64,000 nt of DNA, taken from assembly GCF_007830295.1 (NCBI RefSeq), contig NZ_VLKC01000001.1, positions 62,001 through 126,000 of the forward strand. Direction: 5' to 3'. Of the stretch, positions 53,266 through 62,592 are shown piece by piece. The stretch comes from Sporomusa sp. KB1 (lineage in GTDB: Bacteria; Bacillota; Negativicutes; Sporomusales; Sporomusaceae). Position numbers and translations under genes: made by a program. Numbering within the stretch: the first letter of the stretch is position 1; every line of letters begins with the position of its first letter. The notes below the pieces were generated by a model that made no database searches, had not been told where the DNA came from, and was given only the letters and a program-made list of their open reading frames with translations.

Positions 53266-54009
53266 CTATTTTTCGACAACCAGCATAAACATTGGCGTCG
53301 AGCGGTATAGTATCTTTTTCTTATCGTCATAAACCCGGTCGCCGATATCAGTTTCGCAATAGATCTTTTTATAACCAAGTTCTATAAGTGTGCCAATATC
53401 CCATTGTGGTCTGATCCGCTGGCACATCGGCATACTTTTTCTGTAATCAATCATTTCCGCAGTAAACTGCGGCGGCTCTTCTCCAAATAACCTCACGTAT
53501 TCTTGTTCGTCCGCCTGGTATTTTTTCATATATTCTTCATTAAATAATCCTATGTTCCAATTCGCATCAAAGATTACGATCTTACCGTCCGGCTTCAAAA
53601 CCCGTTGCCATTCGCTATATGCTTGCCTGGCATCAATTAAAGTCCATGCTACGTTCCGGCTAATAATAAGGTCAAAGCTCTCGTTGTCAAATTCCAGCTT
53701 TTGTCCGTCAGAGACTCTAAAGTCGGCAGTTATACCGGCATTTTTGGCATTGGCCTTTGCTTCCGCAAGCATTGCCTCGGTGCAATCAATGGCCGTCACA
53801 TCATGTCCTGCCTGGGACATGATGATTGCGAAAAAACCTGGTCCGGTGCCTACGTCAAGAATCTTCATCTTTGTGCTTTTCCCAGCGTTTTCAAGGATAA
53901 TATCCGTCCATGCCTGTTTTTTAAAGCAGTTTAACTCTTCTTGGATTATATTGCTATAGTTATTGGAACTGTCTGTCCAGTTTTTAAGCAATTTTTCTTC
54001 TTGATTCAC
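53266..54009 (-). CDS. Class I SAM-dependent methyltransferase, Nik-operon type
   Basis: 247 residues, GTG start after AGAGGTGG. SAM-binding motif I ILDVGTGPGFFAIIMSQAGHDVTAID, motif IV-like DLIISRNVAWTLID and post-motif LKPDGKIVIFDANWNIGL. It is a paralogue of the protein at 61752 (shared DVGTGPGFFAI, SRNV-W-L, LKP-GK--VFDANW, TPMF at the C-terminus). It sits between the binding protein and the porin in the second Nik-type operon. A small-molecule methyltransferase acting on a metal ligand, or a metal-stress-linked enzyme, is inferred from position; the substrate is unknown. Confidence 0.88.
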   Translation of the reverse strand: MNQEEKLLKNWTDSSNNYSNIIQEELNCFKKQAWTDIILENAGKSTKMKILDVGTGPGFFAIIMSQAGHDVTAIDCTEAMLAEAKANAKNAGITADFRVSDGQKLEFDNESFDLIISRNVAWTLIDARQAYSEWQRVLKPDGKIVIFDANWNIGLFNEEYMKKYQADEQEYVRLFGEEPPQFTAEMIDYRKSMPMCQRIRPQWDIGTLIELGYKKIYCETDIGDRVYDDKKKILYRSTPMFMLVVEK

Positions 54010-54087
54010 TTATATCCACCTCTGCATCGTTTTTTAAAATATAGATACGCAGCCAATACGATAACGCATCTGTATTTTATGTGATTA

Positions 54088-55707
54088 TTATTTTACGTCA
54101 AGCTTCTGCCATTCGATTGGTGCATAGTTATTAACGCCAATTTCAAATCCTTTTATTTTATTTGTATTAACAGCGAAGGAAGTAATTGGATAGTAGATAG
54201 GAATAGTCAGCGCTTCTTCACTGATAAATTTGAATACCGTATCGTAATTTTTTTGCCTTTCTGTTTTGTCAAGAGTACATAAGGTTTTTACAATATTGTT
54301 ATATAGCTCTTCGTCATACCATACTTTTGCCGCTTTGCTTGTAGCAAGAATGGAGAACATCTCAAGCGATGAACCGTGCGGTACCCAAGAGTCTGAAGAG
54401 GTTCTCATCAGCGCTATATCAAACGCCTTGGTATTCATGGTTGCATCTTCATAGCCGTTTTTATCCAAAATCTTAAGATTTACTTTTATGCCAACAGCTG
54501 AAAATTCAGCTTGCACAAACTCCGCCATTTGCTTCCATTCAGGAAATTCTCCTGTTGATAATACAAAGTTAAACTCCAGCTTTTTCCCGCTTTTCTCGCG
54601 AATGCCATCACCATCTGTATCAGTATACCCGGCAGCTTCCAGCAATTGTTTGGCCTTTTCTTTGTCATTGGCAAATCCATAATTGTTTTCATTGGTAGTA
54701 TAAGGAATGCCGGGTTGATACAAACCATTAGCGCCTGCCCCAATGTTGTCAAACAGGTTTGCTGCAATGCTGGGCTTGTTAATAGCATAGTTCATGGCCA
54801 AACGGACATTTTTATCTTGAAAGGCTTCTACCTTTTGATTGAAAGCAATAAAATGCGAACACATGGATCCTTTGGTGTATATGTCAAATTTGCCTGTCTT
54901 TTTCAGCTCTATAAGACTCTCCATCGGGATTTTGCCGATAAGATCGCCGCCGAGAATATCAATCTCGCCGCTTTGCAGCGCTAACGATCTCGCTTGCGCA
55001 TCAGTTATTACCTTAAAGGTTATCTTATCCACTTTAGGTTTTTCTCCCCAGTAATAGGGGTTGGGCACAAGGGTAAATTCCTGATCTTTGGTATAGGATT
55101 CGACCATCCAGGGACCTGTGCCAACAGGTTTGACAAATTTGCCTTTATCATTGCCTTCCATTTTGGCGATGGAGGCAGGGCTTAAAAAGCGTACAGGCCG
55201 TGGGTATGTTAACTCAGTCAAAATCGGATAGGCACCGCTCTTAAATACAATTTTAACGGTATAATCATCCAGTGCTTCCATGCTCTCCACATTGGCCGCG
55301 CTTAGGATGGCATGACGGTCATTGTTCACCCATCTTTTCAGGTTGAAGATAATTGCCGCCGCATTAAAGTCAGTGCCATCAGAAAATTTCACTCCTTGCC
55401 GCAGCTTAAAGGTATAGGTTTTTCCGTCCGGAGAAATGTCCCAACTGGTAGCAAGCTGCGGCAGAATTTTTCCCTCGCCGCCATCTTCGACAAAGCCCTC
55501 ATAAAGCATTTTATATAAAAAGTGCGGCCCATTATAGCTGGCAGCATCCAATTCACTCAAGGCACCGTCACGATAGATGGCCACGACGATTTCTTTGGCA
55601 CCTTTTGACTTATTTGCTTCTGGGGAACTGCTTTTGCCGCAGCCGGTAAGGATCAGGCAGGTACATAGCAACAATGCAATAATGGTTGTGAAATAGTTTT
55701 TTTTCAT
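54088..55707 (-). CDS. Nickel/peptide ABC transporter substrate-binding lipoprotein, NikA-like
   Basis: 539 residues, ATG after AGGAGAGAAGAA, lipobox ILTGC (Cys23). NikA-like features: LYEGFVEDGGEGKILPQLATSWDISPDGKTYTFKLRQGVKFSDGTDFNA, TYPRPVRFLSPASI, GTGPWMVESYTKDQEFTLVPNPYYWGEKPKVDKITF and GEIDILGG. It is closer to NikA than to the 25.7/32.7-kb pair. Fifth gene of the order permease-permease-ATPase-ATPase-binding protein, unlike the NikA-first order at 45 kb. Likely ligand: nickel or another metal chelate. Confidence 0.88.
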   Translation of the reverse strand: MKKNYFTTIIALLLCTCLILTGCGKSSSPEANKSKGAKEIVVAIYRDGALSELDAASYNGPHFLYKMLYEGFVEDGGEGKILPQLATSWDISPDGKTYTFKLRQGVKFSDGTDFNAAAIIFNLKRWVNNDRHAILSAANVESMEALDDYTVKIVFKSGAYPILTELTYPRPVRFLSPASIAKMEGNDKGKFVKPVGTGPWMVESYTKDQEFTLVPNPYYWGEKPKVDKITFKVITDAQARSLALQSGEIDILGGDLIGKIPMESLIELKKTGKFDIYTKGSMCSHFIAFNQKVEAFQDKNVRLAMNYAINKPSIAANLFDNIGAGANGLYQPGIPYTTNENNYGFANDKEKAKQLLEAAGYTDTDGDGIREKSGKKLEFNFVLSTGEFPEWKQMAEFVQAEFSAVGIKVNLKILDKNGYEDATMNTKAFDIALMRTSSDSWVPHGSSLEMFSILATSKAAKVWYDEELYNNIVKTLCTLDKTERQKNYDTVFKFISEEALTIPIYYPITSFAVNTNKIKGFEIGVNNYAPIEWQKLDVK

Positions 55708-55728
55708 TTCTTCTCTCCTAACAAAAAA

Positions 55729-56691
55729 TTAGTGATTATAGTAAAAATGACAGGCTATATAATGTTCGCCAGTCTTTGGCACTAAGGATGGCTGCTCAGC
55801 TTTGCAAACTTCTTGCGTATAAAGACAACGATTCTGGAAAACACATCCTCTCTCAGGTATTTTTAATTCTTCTTCATCTTTATACAGCACCATTTTTTTC
55901 TCCCTTTTTTGGGGATCAGGAATAAGGGTTGCCGCCAGCAACGCCTTTGTGTAGGGGTGCTGTACATCGCCATTGATATTGGAAATGATTTCCACGATAT
56001 TGCCAAGATACATGACAACAACCCTGTCACATATCTTGTTGACTGCGGCTATGTCATGGGAAATAAACAAATAGGTAAGAGCAAACTGCTGTTTCAGATC
56101 GGTTAGCAAGGTTAAAATCTGATTTTTCATAGCATAGTCGATGCTGGAAACGGCCTCGTCGCATACGACAAATTCCGGATTCAGGATCAACGCTCTGGCG
56201 ATACCTACCCTTTGCCTTTGACCTCCGGACATTTCGTGGCCGTATCTGGTCAGATAGGTTTGGTCAAGCCCGACTTTCTCCAACATGGCAATGATTTTTT
56301 CTCTTTTTTTCTCAGTTGATTCCTGGCTGTAATTATTGAGGGGTTCACTGATGATTTGTTCGACCGTAAAATACGGATTAAAGGCATTGGCGCTGCCTTG
56401 AAAAATCATTTGCATGCTGTTTCTGATCTTGCGCATTTGATTAAAGGAATAGTCTGTTATATCCTGCTGATTAAATATGATTCTTCCCCTACTGGGCTGC
56501 TCCAGCTTTAACAGCATTTTCCCTAAAGTGCTTTTACCGCAGCCCGACTCGCCGACCAGCCCCAGGATTTCACCTTTTTTAATGGTTAAATTCGTATTAT
56601 ATACAGCGTATACCCGGGGCTTTGCTTTGTTGTTATAGCATTTATAAAGGTTTGTTATTTCAAATAAATTCACACTTTCACCCATTTTCAC
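55729..56691 (-). CDS. Nickel/peptide ABC transporter ATPase, NikE/DppF type
   Basis: About 320 residues. Walker A GLVGESGCGKST, signature MSGGQRQR, Walker B FVVCDEAVSSID (Ala for Pro, as in the 40.6-kb NikE), His switch FISHDIA. The C-terminal Cys-rich oligopeptide-transporter segment CVFQNRCLYTQEVC is present. The start could be GTG at 56691, ATG at 56685 or GTG at 56673; the last begins directly at the conserved NLFEITNLYK. Confidence 0.87.
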   Translation of the reverse strand: MKMGESVNLFEITNLYKCYNNKAKPRVYAVYNTNLTIKKGEILGLVGESGCGKSTLGKMLLKLEQPSRGRIIFNQQDITDYSFNQMRKIRNSMQMIFQGSANAFNPYFTVEQIISEPLNNYSQESTEKKREKIIAMLEKVGLDQTYLTRYGHEMSGGQRQRVGIARALILNPEFVVCDEAVSSIDYAMKNQILTLLTDLKQQFALTYLFISHDIAAVNKICDRVVVMYLGNIVEIISNINGDVQHPYTKALLAATLIPDPQKREKKMVLYKDEEELKIPERGCVFQNRCLYTQEVCKAEQPSLVPKTGEHYIACHFYYNH

Positions 56692-56693
56692 AA

Positions 56694-57482
56694 TTAAAAA
56701 ATTGCAGCAAGCAGAGCTTTTGTATACTCATGCTTTGGCGATTCGAACACGTCGTATACGGTGCCGCTGTCTACTATCTTGCCGTCCTTCAACACATAAA
56801 CATCATCTGCCATTTGGGCAACAACCCCTAAATCATGGGTTATTAACACGATAGCCATACCTCTATTTTTTAAGTGCAGCAGTTCTTCAAGTATGGCAGC
56901 TTGTGTTGTTAAATCCAGTGATGAGGTTGGCTCATCAGCGATTAAGACCTGGGATTGAGCCAGCAGTCCCATCGCTACCATCACTCTTTGGCACATACCG
57001 CCGCTTAGCTCAAAAGAGTAGCTTTCCAGGATTTGATCGGCATTTTTCAAACCAACGCGGGCAAGTACATCCTTGAACAGGCTTACGGCATCTTTATTGC
57101 TTATCGCTTGTTTGCTGTGGGTACGAATTACTTCGAAAAAATGACTTTTCACCTTAAAAACAGGATTCATGGAACTGGTCGGCTCCTGAAAGATCATTGA
57201 TATTTCCTTGCCTCTAATTTTCATAAGCTGTTTTTCCTGCAAATCCCTGAGGTTAACCCCGTTAAGCCATATTTCTCCGTCAATAATTTTTCCCGGATCA
57301 TCAATCAAATTAAGGATGGATAATGACATAACCGACTTGCCGCTGCCGGAGCCGCCGACAATGGCGGTTATTCTGCCTTTGTACACATCAAGACTGACCC
57401 CATCTACGGCTTTTATTACCTGTCCTTCCAAGTAGAAATAGGTTTTAAGGTTCTTTATGGATAAAACCGGCTGCTCAGCCAT
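56694..57482 (-). CDS. Nickel/peptide ABC transporter ATPase, NikD/DppD type
   Basis: 262 residues from the ATG after AAGGAGGGTGACGAGCAAC; the longer frame from 57542 runs inside the permease gene. Walker A AIVGGSGSGKSV, signature LSGGMCQR, Walker B VLIADEPTSSLD, His switch LITHDLG. It overlaps the permease stop by eight bases and ends two bases before the next ATPase. Confidence 0.88.
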   Translation of the reverse strand: MAEQPVLSIKNLKTYFYLEGQVIKAVDGVSLDVYKGRITAIVGGSGSGKSVMSLSILNLIDDPGKIIDGEIWLNGVNLRDLQEKQLMKIRGKEISMIFQEPTSSMNPVFKVKSHFFEVIRTHSKQAISNKDAVSLFKDVLARVGLKNADQILESYSFELSGGMCQRVMVAMGLLAQSQVLIADEPTSSLDLTTQAAILEELLHLKNRGMAIVLITHDLGVVAQMADDVYVLKDGKIVDSGTVYDVFESPKHEYTKALLAAIF

Positions 57483-58356
57483 GTTGCTCGTCACCCTCCT
57501 TGACTGCCGCTCTATAGCCTGAAGTAGGGCTAAGAACATCATTCAGTCCTTCACCAAATACATTGAAGGCAAACACAACAAGCATAATAGCCAGTCCAGG
57601 CCAAAGCAGCATTAATGGCTGTGAGGTTAAATACTGTCTGCTGTCACTCAACATAACACCCCAATCGGCAATGGGCGGCTGTGAGCCAAGCCCAATAAAG
57701 GAAAATCCGGCAACGTGCATAATAACCGCAGCAATTCTAAGCGTTGCCAGTACAATGACCGGAGAAATAACATTCAGGGTGATGTGCCTTAAAATTACGG
57801 ATGTCCGACTGCTGCCTGCAGCAATAGCCGCCATTACAAACTCTTTTTCCTTAAGCTTTATAACCATACTTCGTACAATTCTGGCAAAAGGCGCCCACCA
57901 AAGTACAATAAAAACAATCATGATATTAACAATACTCGGTCCCAGCACACCTACAACCGCTAAAGCAAGCAAGCTTGACGGAAAGGTTGACGCAATATCG
58001 GCCAGACGCATGATGGCATTATCAAGCCATCCGCCCAGATAGCCTGCCATAATGCCGAGAGGAACACCAATCATCAGCATCAGGACTGTAGCCAAAATTG
58101 CGGTAGAGAGGCTTGTCCTAATGCCATAGATCAGTCGTGACAATACACAGCGGCCGAGATGATCGGTTCCCAGCGGGAATTCGGTGCATGGCTTGAGCAA
58201 TTTCTGGTTAAGATCAACCGAATAGGGATCATGGGGAGACAGAACAGGGGCAAAAATACCTGCCAAAACAAAAACGCTTATAATGATGAATCCCAGCATG
58301 GCCAATTTTTGTTTTTTTAATTTAACCAGTAGGCTATTTTTCAAGAGTATGACCAT
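57475..58356 (-). CDS. Nickel/peptide ABC transporter permease, NikC type
   Basis: 293 residues, six helices. N-terminal SPHDPYSVDLNQKLLKPCTEFPLGTDHLGRCVLSRLIYGIRTSL, EAA loop FVMAAIAAGSSRTSVILRHITLNVI, and FSFIGLGSQPPIADWGVMLSDSRQ. AAGGA directly abuts the ATG, so a slightly downstream start (TTG at codon 5) is possible. Forms the channel with the upstream NikB-type protein. Confidence 0.87.
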   Translation of the reverse strand: MVILLKNSLLVKLKKQKLAMLGFIIISVFVLAGIFAPVLSPHDPYSVDLNQKLLKPCTEFPLGTDHLGRCVLSRLIYGIRTSLSTAILATVLMLMIGVPLGIMAGYLGGWLDNAIMRLADIASTFPSSLLALAVVGVLGPSIVNIMIVFIVLWWAPFARIVRSMVIKLKEKEFVMAAIAAGSSRTSVILRHITLNVISPVIVLATLRIAAVIMHVAGFSFIGLGSQPPIADWGVMLSDSRQYLTSQPLMLLWPGLAIMLVVFAFNVFGEGLNDVLSPTSGYRAAVKEGDEQHG

Positions 58357-58378
58357 TCCTTTCTAACCATAAAGCTGG

Positions 58379-59314
58379 TTATTCCATTCTTATTCTAGGG
58401 TCGATATAGAGGTATAAAATATCAAGTAAAAGATTTATGATTATATAAGTTACAGCAACAATGATTATATAGCCCTGTATAACAGGTAAATCTTTCAGAT
58501 TAATACTGTCAACGGCAAATTTCCCTATTCCGTTCCAGGAAAAAATGGTTTCACAAGCAAATTGACCTGCTAAAAGTTTGCCAAAGTCTACGCCGATAAG
58601 GGTTATACAGGGAAGCACTGCATTTTTCAGGCCATGCTTCAGCAAAGCGGCATTTTTGCTAAGACCTCTTGCTCTTGCCGCTCGCACATAGTCGTAACTA
58701 TTTATTTCAATGAGATTATTTCTTAAAATTCTTATATAAATAGCTGCGAAATGTACGCTGAGGGTTACGGCAGGCAACAGTATATTTTGCAGTTTGCTGC
58801 CGGAAATAACCGGAACAAGTTTCAACTGAACGGCAAATATATATAACAGCATTAGACCAAGCCAGAAATCCGGCATGGTTGCACCGGCAGTAGACACAAT
58901 TCTGAAAAAGTGGTCAAGCAGCGAATCCTTGTATCGCGCTGAAATAAGGGCTATCGGTATAGCCAGCAAAATGGAAATAAACATTGCTGCCACAGCCAGC
59001 ATAAAGGTTGCGGGGTATCTTGACAATATTTCGTCGGCAACAGGCTTGTTTGTTTGAAAAGATATTCCAAAATCAAAATGAACTGCTTTCATCAGCCAAT
59101 TTACATACTGGGTAAGCAGCGGTGCATTTAGCCCCAACTCTTCCCGCACAGCGTCAATATTTTTTTTAGTAACTTCCAAGCCCTGACTGCGCAAGGTTAT
59201 CTCTGCCACATCACCAGATGACATATTGCTTAACGCAAAGGCTAAAATAGTTACAATAATTAGCAGAGGAATTATTTGCAACAGCCTTTTAAAAATAAAT
59301 GTGAACTTTTTCAT
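58379..59314 (-). CDS. Nickel/peptide ABC transporter permease, NikB type
   Basis: 311 residues, ATG after AAAAGGT. First gene of the second Nik-type operon. N-terminus FALSNMSSGDVAEITLRSQGLEVTKKNIDAVREELGLNAPLLTQYVNWL is of the nickel-type NikB form; EAA loop YDYVRAARARGLSKNAALLKHGLKNAV and a C-terminal ETIFSWNGIGKFAVDSINLKDLPVIQGYIII. Behind leader L8. Confidence 0.88.
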   Translation of the reverse strand: MKKFTFIFKRLLQIIPLLIIVTILAFALSNMSSGDVAEITLRSQGLEVTKKNIDAVREELGLNAPLLTQYVNWLMKAVHFDFGISFQTNKPVADEILSRYPATFMLAVAAMFISILLAIPIALISARYKDSLLDHFFRIVSTAGATMPDFWLGLMLLYIFAVQLKLVPVISGSKLQNILLPAVTLSVHFAAIYIRILRNNLIEINSYDYVRAARARGLSKNAALLKHGLKNAVLPCITLIGVDFGKLLAGQFACETIFSWNGIGKFAVDSINLKDLPVIQGYIIIVAVTYIIINLLLDILYLYIDPRIRME

Positions 59315-59383
59315 ACCTTTTCAACCTTTCCTGCAACAGCGCCCGCTCTTACCTTCCGTCATAACTTTTTTATGTCGAATCAT

Positions 59384-59516
59384 AAAAAAAGAAGGTCCAA
59401 ACAAGATGCATATAATATATGCATCTTGTTTGGACCTTCATGGCCTGTCGTTTCATAACAATATGATTATTTTATGACATCTACTGAGTAAACGAGACAT
59501 TATTTCATATAATGTC
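59384..59516 (-). promoter_or_regulatory. Leader L8 (second Nik-type operon): NYGAA hairpins and terminator
   Basis: Minus strand: an 8-bp perfect hairpin, GACATTAT with ATAATGTC around ATGAA (59496-59516), and GGCC[ATGAA]GGTC (59433-59445). The 3' half of the second forms the 5' arm of a very strong terminator (AAGGTCCAAACAAGATGCAT and its complement, then TTTTTTT; 59384-59438). The promoter is not clear. The gene start is 70 bases downstream. Confidence 0.75.
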
Positions 59517-59687
59517 ATATTTCTACTTTCTTGTAGAATTTATTGTAGAAAACCAACTGATACCAGTATAAATAAAAAAGTTTATATTTGTAAAATGAAA
59601 CATATCGATAACTGCTATTGATATGTTTAATACACCATCGACGTTCTACTGATCAATTATTTATCAACACATACGATAAAGGACTGA

Positions 59688-60557
59688 CTATGTGCTCGTG
59701 TTTGGCAGTTTTATACTGCCTTTCACAGTCTTTTTCCACGATAAGGCGATGCAGCCGCCAATAATCAGCATACCGCCCGTTACTGTAAGCATGTCCGGAA
59801 CTTCCCGCCAAAACAGGAAGCCCCACAGGGCATTATATACAATTCCGCTGTAACCGACTACATTCACCATCACCACATTGCCGTGAGTGAAAGCCTTGGT
59901 CATGAATACCTGCGCTGCCAAGGAAACCAGACCAATACTAATCAGGTATAGCCATTCGGCCAGGTTGGGAACAACAAAGTCTTGCCACATAAGCGGCACA
60001 GACAGCAGTGTGGTAGCCGCCATAAAGTAAAAAATGATTTCAAAGGTATGATGGCTTTTACTTAAATGCCGGATGGTAATCGATACCCCAGCGCCCAGCA
60101 AAGCGCAGAATACGCCATACAAGGCATCCACAGAATAGCTGGAAAACTGAAACGGCTTTACTGTCAGCACAGCGCCGGTAAAAAACAGCGGCAGAATATA
60201 AACAGCACGTGGCGGCAGTTGTTCCTTAAGAACAACTGCCGAAAGGATCAATACAAATACCGGCGCTAAATTGACCAGTACACTAACGTCCATGAGTGGG
60301 AGCCGGGAAATAGCGTAAAAGTAAACAAGCATATATAAAGCACCCAAAATTCCGCGCAATGTCAGAGCAGATATCCCCTGACGGGAAAAGCAGATATTAC
60401 GATAGCGCATCAGACTGTAAATCACGATTGTCCCGATAATGCTCCGGAAAAACGCAATTTCCGATGACGGAATAGATAGGGCAGTAGCTTTCACCAGAGC
60501 ATTCATCACACTAAATGTCAAAGGCGATAATAAAGCAAAGATCATATCTGTTGGCAT
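59688..60557 (-). CDS. EamA/DMT-family transporter
   Basis: 289 residues, ATG after TTGGAGTTTAAC, ten helices in two EamA repeats (SIPSSEIAFFRSIIGTIVIYSL; LMDVSVLVNLAPVFVLILSAVVLKEQLPPR; VVMVNVVGYSGIVYNALWGFLFWREVPDMLTVTGGMLIIGG). Members export metabolites such as amino acids, and some relatives export metallophores (CntE-like exporters belong to a different family, so this is only an analogy). It follows the methyltransferase pair and a broken small ORF on the same strand. Confidence 0.88.
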   Translation of the reverse strand: MPTDMIFALLSPLTFSVMNALVKATALSIPSSEIAFFRSIIGTIVIYSLMRYRNICFSRQGISALTLRGILGALYMLVYFYAISRLPLMDVSVLVNLAPVFVLILSAVVLKEQLPPRAVYILPLFFTGAVLTVKPFQFSSYSVDALYGVFCALLGAGVSITIRHLSKSHHTFEIIFYFMAATTLLSVPLMWQDFVVPNLAEWLYLISIGLVSLAAQVFMTKAFTHGNVVMVNVVGYSGIVYNALWGFLFWREVPDMLTVTGGMLIIGGCIALSWKKTVKGSIKLPNTST

Positions 60558-60613
60558 TGTTAAACTCCAATCAATTTAGTAAAAGCTCGAATCACCCGGT
60601 TGCTACCTGTGAA

Positions 60614-60812
60614 TTAACGTTGACAGCCTCTGCATGGCGTCGATGCACTGAGCGTTGAGTCTGGCATAAGATAAGAGCGCCAATACTCTAGCAGAATCTT
60701 ACCTACCAGCGGGCTCATCAGCATCGGGAAAAACGCCGCTAGTAAAACACCAAAAACAGCAACTATCCCGATATATACACACGCTGTGCCCGCAAATCGT
60801 CCATTGGTTCAT
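60614..60812 (-). pseudogene. Frameshifted small membrane-protein ORF
   Basis: A well-placed start (GGGAGGATACA then ATG at 60812) opens MNQWTICG, after which the coding-like sequence continues in the +1 frame as GTACVYIGIVAVFGVLLAAFFPMLM.. split into PLVGKILLEYWRSYLMP and a stop at 60614. One membrane segment is predicted. The intact protein would have been about 65 residues. It lies between the methyltransferase and EamA genes. A sequencing error or real decay are both possible. Confidence 0.4.
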
Positions 60813-60870
60813 TGTATCCTCCCGTATTCAGTCATAAATGACATGCGATTTCATGCCCTGGTTCAATTTC

Positions 60871-61563
60871 TTATTTTTCTATTAAAACGAACCGAAATAT
60901 GTAGGCTTGTTCATAGACCGATTTCATCCTGTCAGCAATGCACAAGAAACCTTCGTCCTTAGAGTCCACGCCAATAAATCCCTGGGGACGGCGGCGCTGG
61001 ATTTCTACCTGAAAGCCTTCCTCAGCAAATGTTTTTGTGATGAAATCCAAAGTATGGGGGTTAGACTCAACCAGACTATTTTTGTTGATCCAGTCGGTGA
61101 AATGCTGCAAACTGTCATTATTAGTCAGGTCAGTATAGGTTGCATAATACACCCCGCCTGGTTTTAGCATCTGCTTTACCTTCCAGGCATGAGTTTTCAG
61201 GTCTTTAATCAAATAAATGACAGCCTGGCTGATAGCCAGGTCAAACCGATTGGCAAACTGTTCTGGCGTAGTTGTTGCCACATAGGTAAGCGGTAGGCCG
61301 CCTTTACGAGCATTAGCAACAGTAATTGACTCTTGCGCCAAATCAATACCCATGCCTTCTTTAAACGGCTTAGCCTGATATAGATACCGCAAAAAACCAC
61401 CTTGGTTACAGCCGAAGTCAAGTACCGCCATATCGGATAGATCCTGTTCCTGGATTAAATGGATAACCTCCCGCCAACCTCTTTTATGACGATCCTCCAT
61501 TTGTTGCTCGCCTTCTGTACGGTTTTGCCACCATACATCATACAGCTTATCTTTTTGTAGCAT
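60871..61563 (-). CDS. Class I SAM-dependent methyltransferase
   Basis: 230 residues from the ATG after GGGAGGAAAAGACT; the in-frame ATG at 61614 lacks a ribosome site. Motif I VLDFGCNQGGFLRYLYQ (Asn-Gln variant), GMGIDLAQESI, DLAISQAVIYLIKDL and MLKPGGVYYATYTD. It is not a close paralogue of the other two methyltransferases. Second gene of the unit controlled by leader L9; the substrate is unknown. Confidence 0.85.
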   Translation of the reverse strand: MLQKDKLYDVWWQNRTEGEQQMEDRHKRGWREVIHLIQEQDLSDMAVLDFGCNQGGFLRYLYQAKPFKEGMGIDLAQESITVANARKGGLPLTYVATTTPEQFANRFDLAISQAVIYLIKDLKTHAWKVKQMLKPGGVYYATYTDLTNNDSLQHFTDWINKNSLVESNPHTLDFITKTFAEEGFQVEIQRRRPQGFIGVDSKDEGFLCIADRMKSVYEQAYIFRFVLIEK

Positions 61564-61751
61564 AGTCTTTTCCTCCCATTTTGCAGAAATATTGCCTGAA
61601 AAATATCTATTCATCTTTGCAAGCGACAGTGAAGCAATCTTACGACAACGAGGGGATTGCTCAACTGTATCAGTAGGATATGCCTAAGTCCAAGTGAAAT
61701 GCAAGAGGTAGTAGAAGCAATTTGCAATTGCTTCTACTACCTCTCAACCAG

Positions 61752-62498
61752 TTATTTTGAGGCACAAATGGCAAACATAGGCGTAGGCTTATATAACAAT
61801 TGCTCTATTTCATCATGAACCATGGAACTGATATTGTCTTGAACCTCAACCTGTCGAAAACCGCAATTACGAAAAGCTTGCTCATCCCACAACGGTCGTT
61901 TTTCATAGGTCAATGGCAACTTACGGGCAATAGCCTCATTTTCTTTTCGCTGCATAGGTGAAATATTTTGTTTGTAACCTTTTTCTATTGCCATTTGCAG
62001 ATACTTGTCACATTCGCCCTGAAGAGCCGGGTCACTCAGACCTAAATGCCAATTTGCATCAAAAACCAGTGCTTTTCCTGTTGGTTTTAACAGCCTGTGC
62101 CATTCTTGATAGACTTCCATGGGGTTTGGCAGTAACCAAGTTACGTTTCTAGACACAATTAAATCCAAACTTTCCTTGGGCAAGTCAACATCATGGGCAT
62201 CAGCCTTCAAAAATCGTATGTTCTTTCCGGCTGACACAGCATTTTGCCGCGCTTCTTTCAACATTTCTTCACATTTGTCAATGGCTGTAACCGAATAGTT
62301 CATTCCAGCCAGCAAAATGGCGAAAAATCCCGGCCCGGTCCCCACATCTAACACCGTAAGATTTTCTTGCTCACCCGCGTACTTACGCAGTAACGACTCC
62401 CATGCCTGTTTTTTCTGGCAGACCATTTCCCGTTTTATAAGATCACTATAGCTATCAGCACGTCCATTCCAGTAAGTTTCAATACGTTGTTCCAGCAT
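61752..62498 (-). CDS. Class I SAM-dependent methyltransferase, Nik-operon type
   Basis: 248 residues, ATG after AAAGGAGATAATCGGT. Motif I VLDVGTGPGFFAILLAGMNYSVTAID, DLIVSRNVTWLLPNP, LKPTGKALVFDANWHLGL and C-terminal YKPTPMFAICASK. Paralogous to the 53.3-kb methyltransferase of the second Nik-type operon. It is directly behind leader L9 and divergent from a Nik-type permease gene under leader L10. The recurrence of this enzyme type with Nik transporters suggests it acts on the ligand or is part of the same response. Confidence 0.88.
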   Translation of the reverse strand: MLEQRIETYWNGRADSYSDLIKREMVCQKKQAWESLLRKYAGEQENLTVLDVGTGPGFFAILLAGMNYSVTAIDKCEEMLKEARQNAVSAGKNIRFLKADAHDVDLPKESLDLIVSRNVTWLLPNPMEVYQEWHRLLKPTGKALVFDANWHLGLSDPALQGECDKYLQMAIEKGYKQNISPMQRKENEAIARKLPLTYEKRPLWDEQAFRNCGFRQVEVQDNISSMVHDEIEQLLYKPTPMFAICASK

Positions 62499-62592
62499 AC
62501 CGATTATCTCCTTTATAAAACAAATTTTAACTATACCTTCGCTATATTACTCAACAACTTAGTACTGGTGATATATATCTCCCCCTGAAAAA

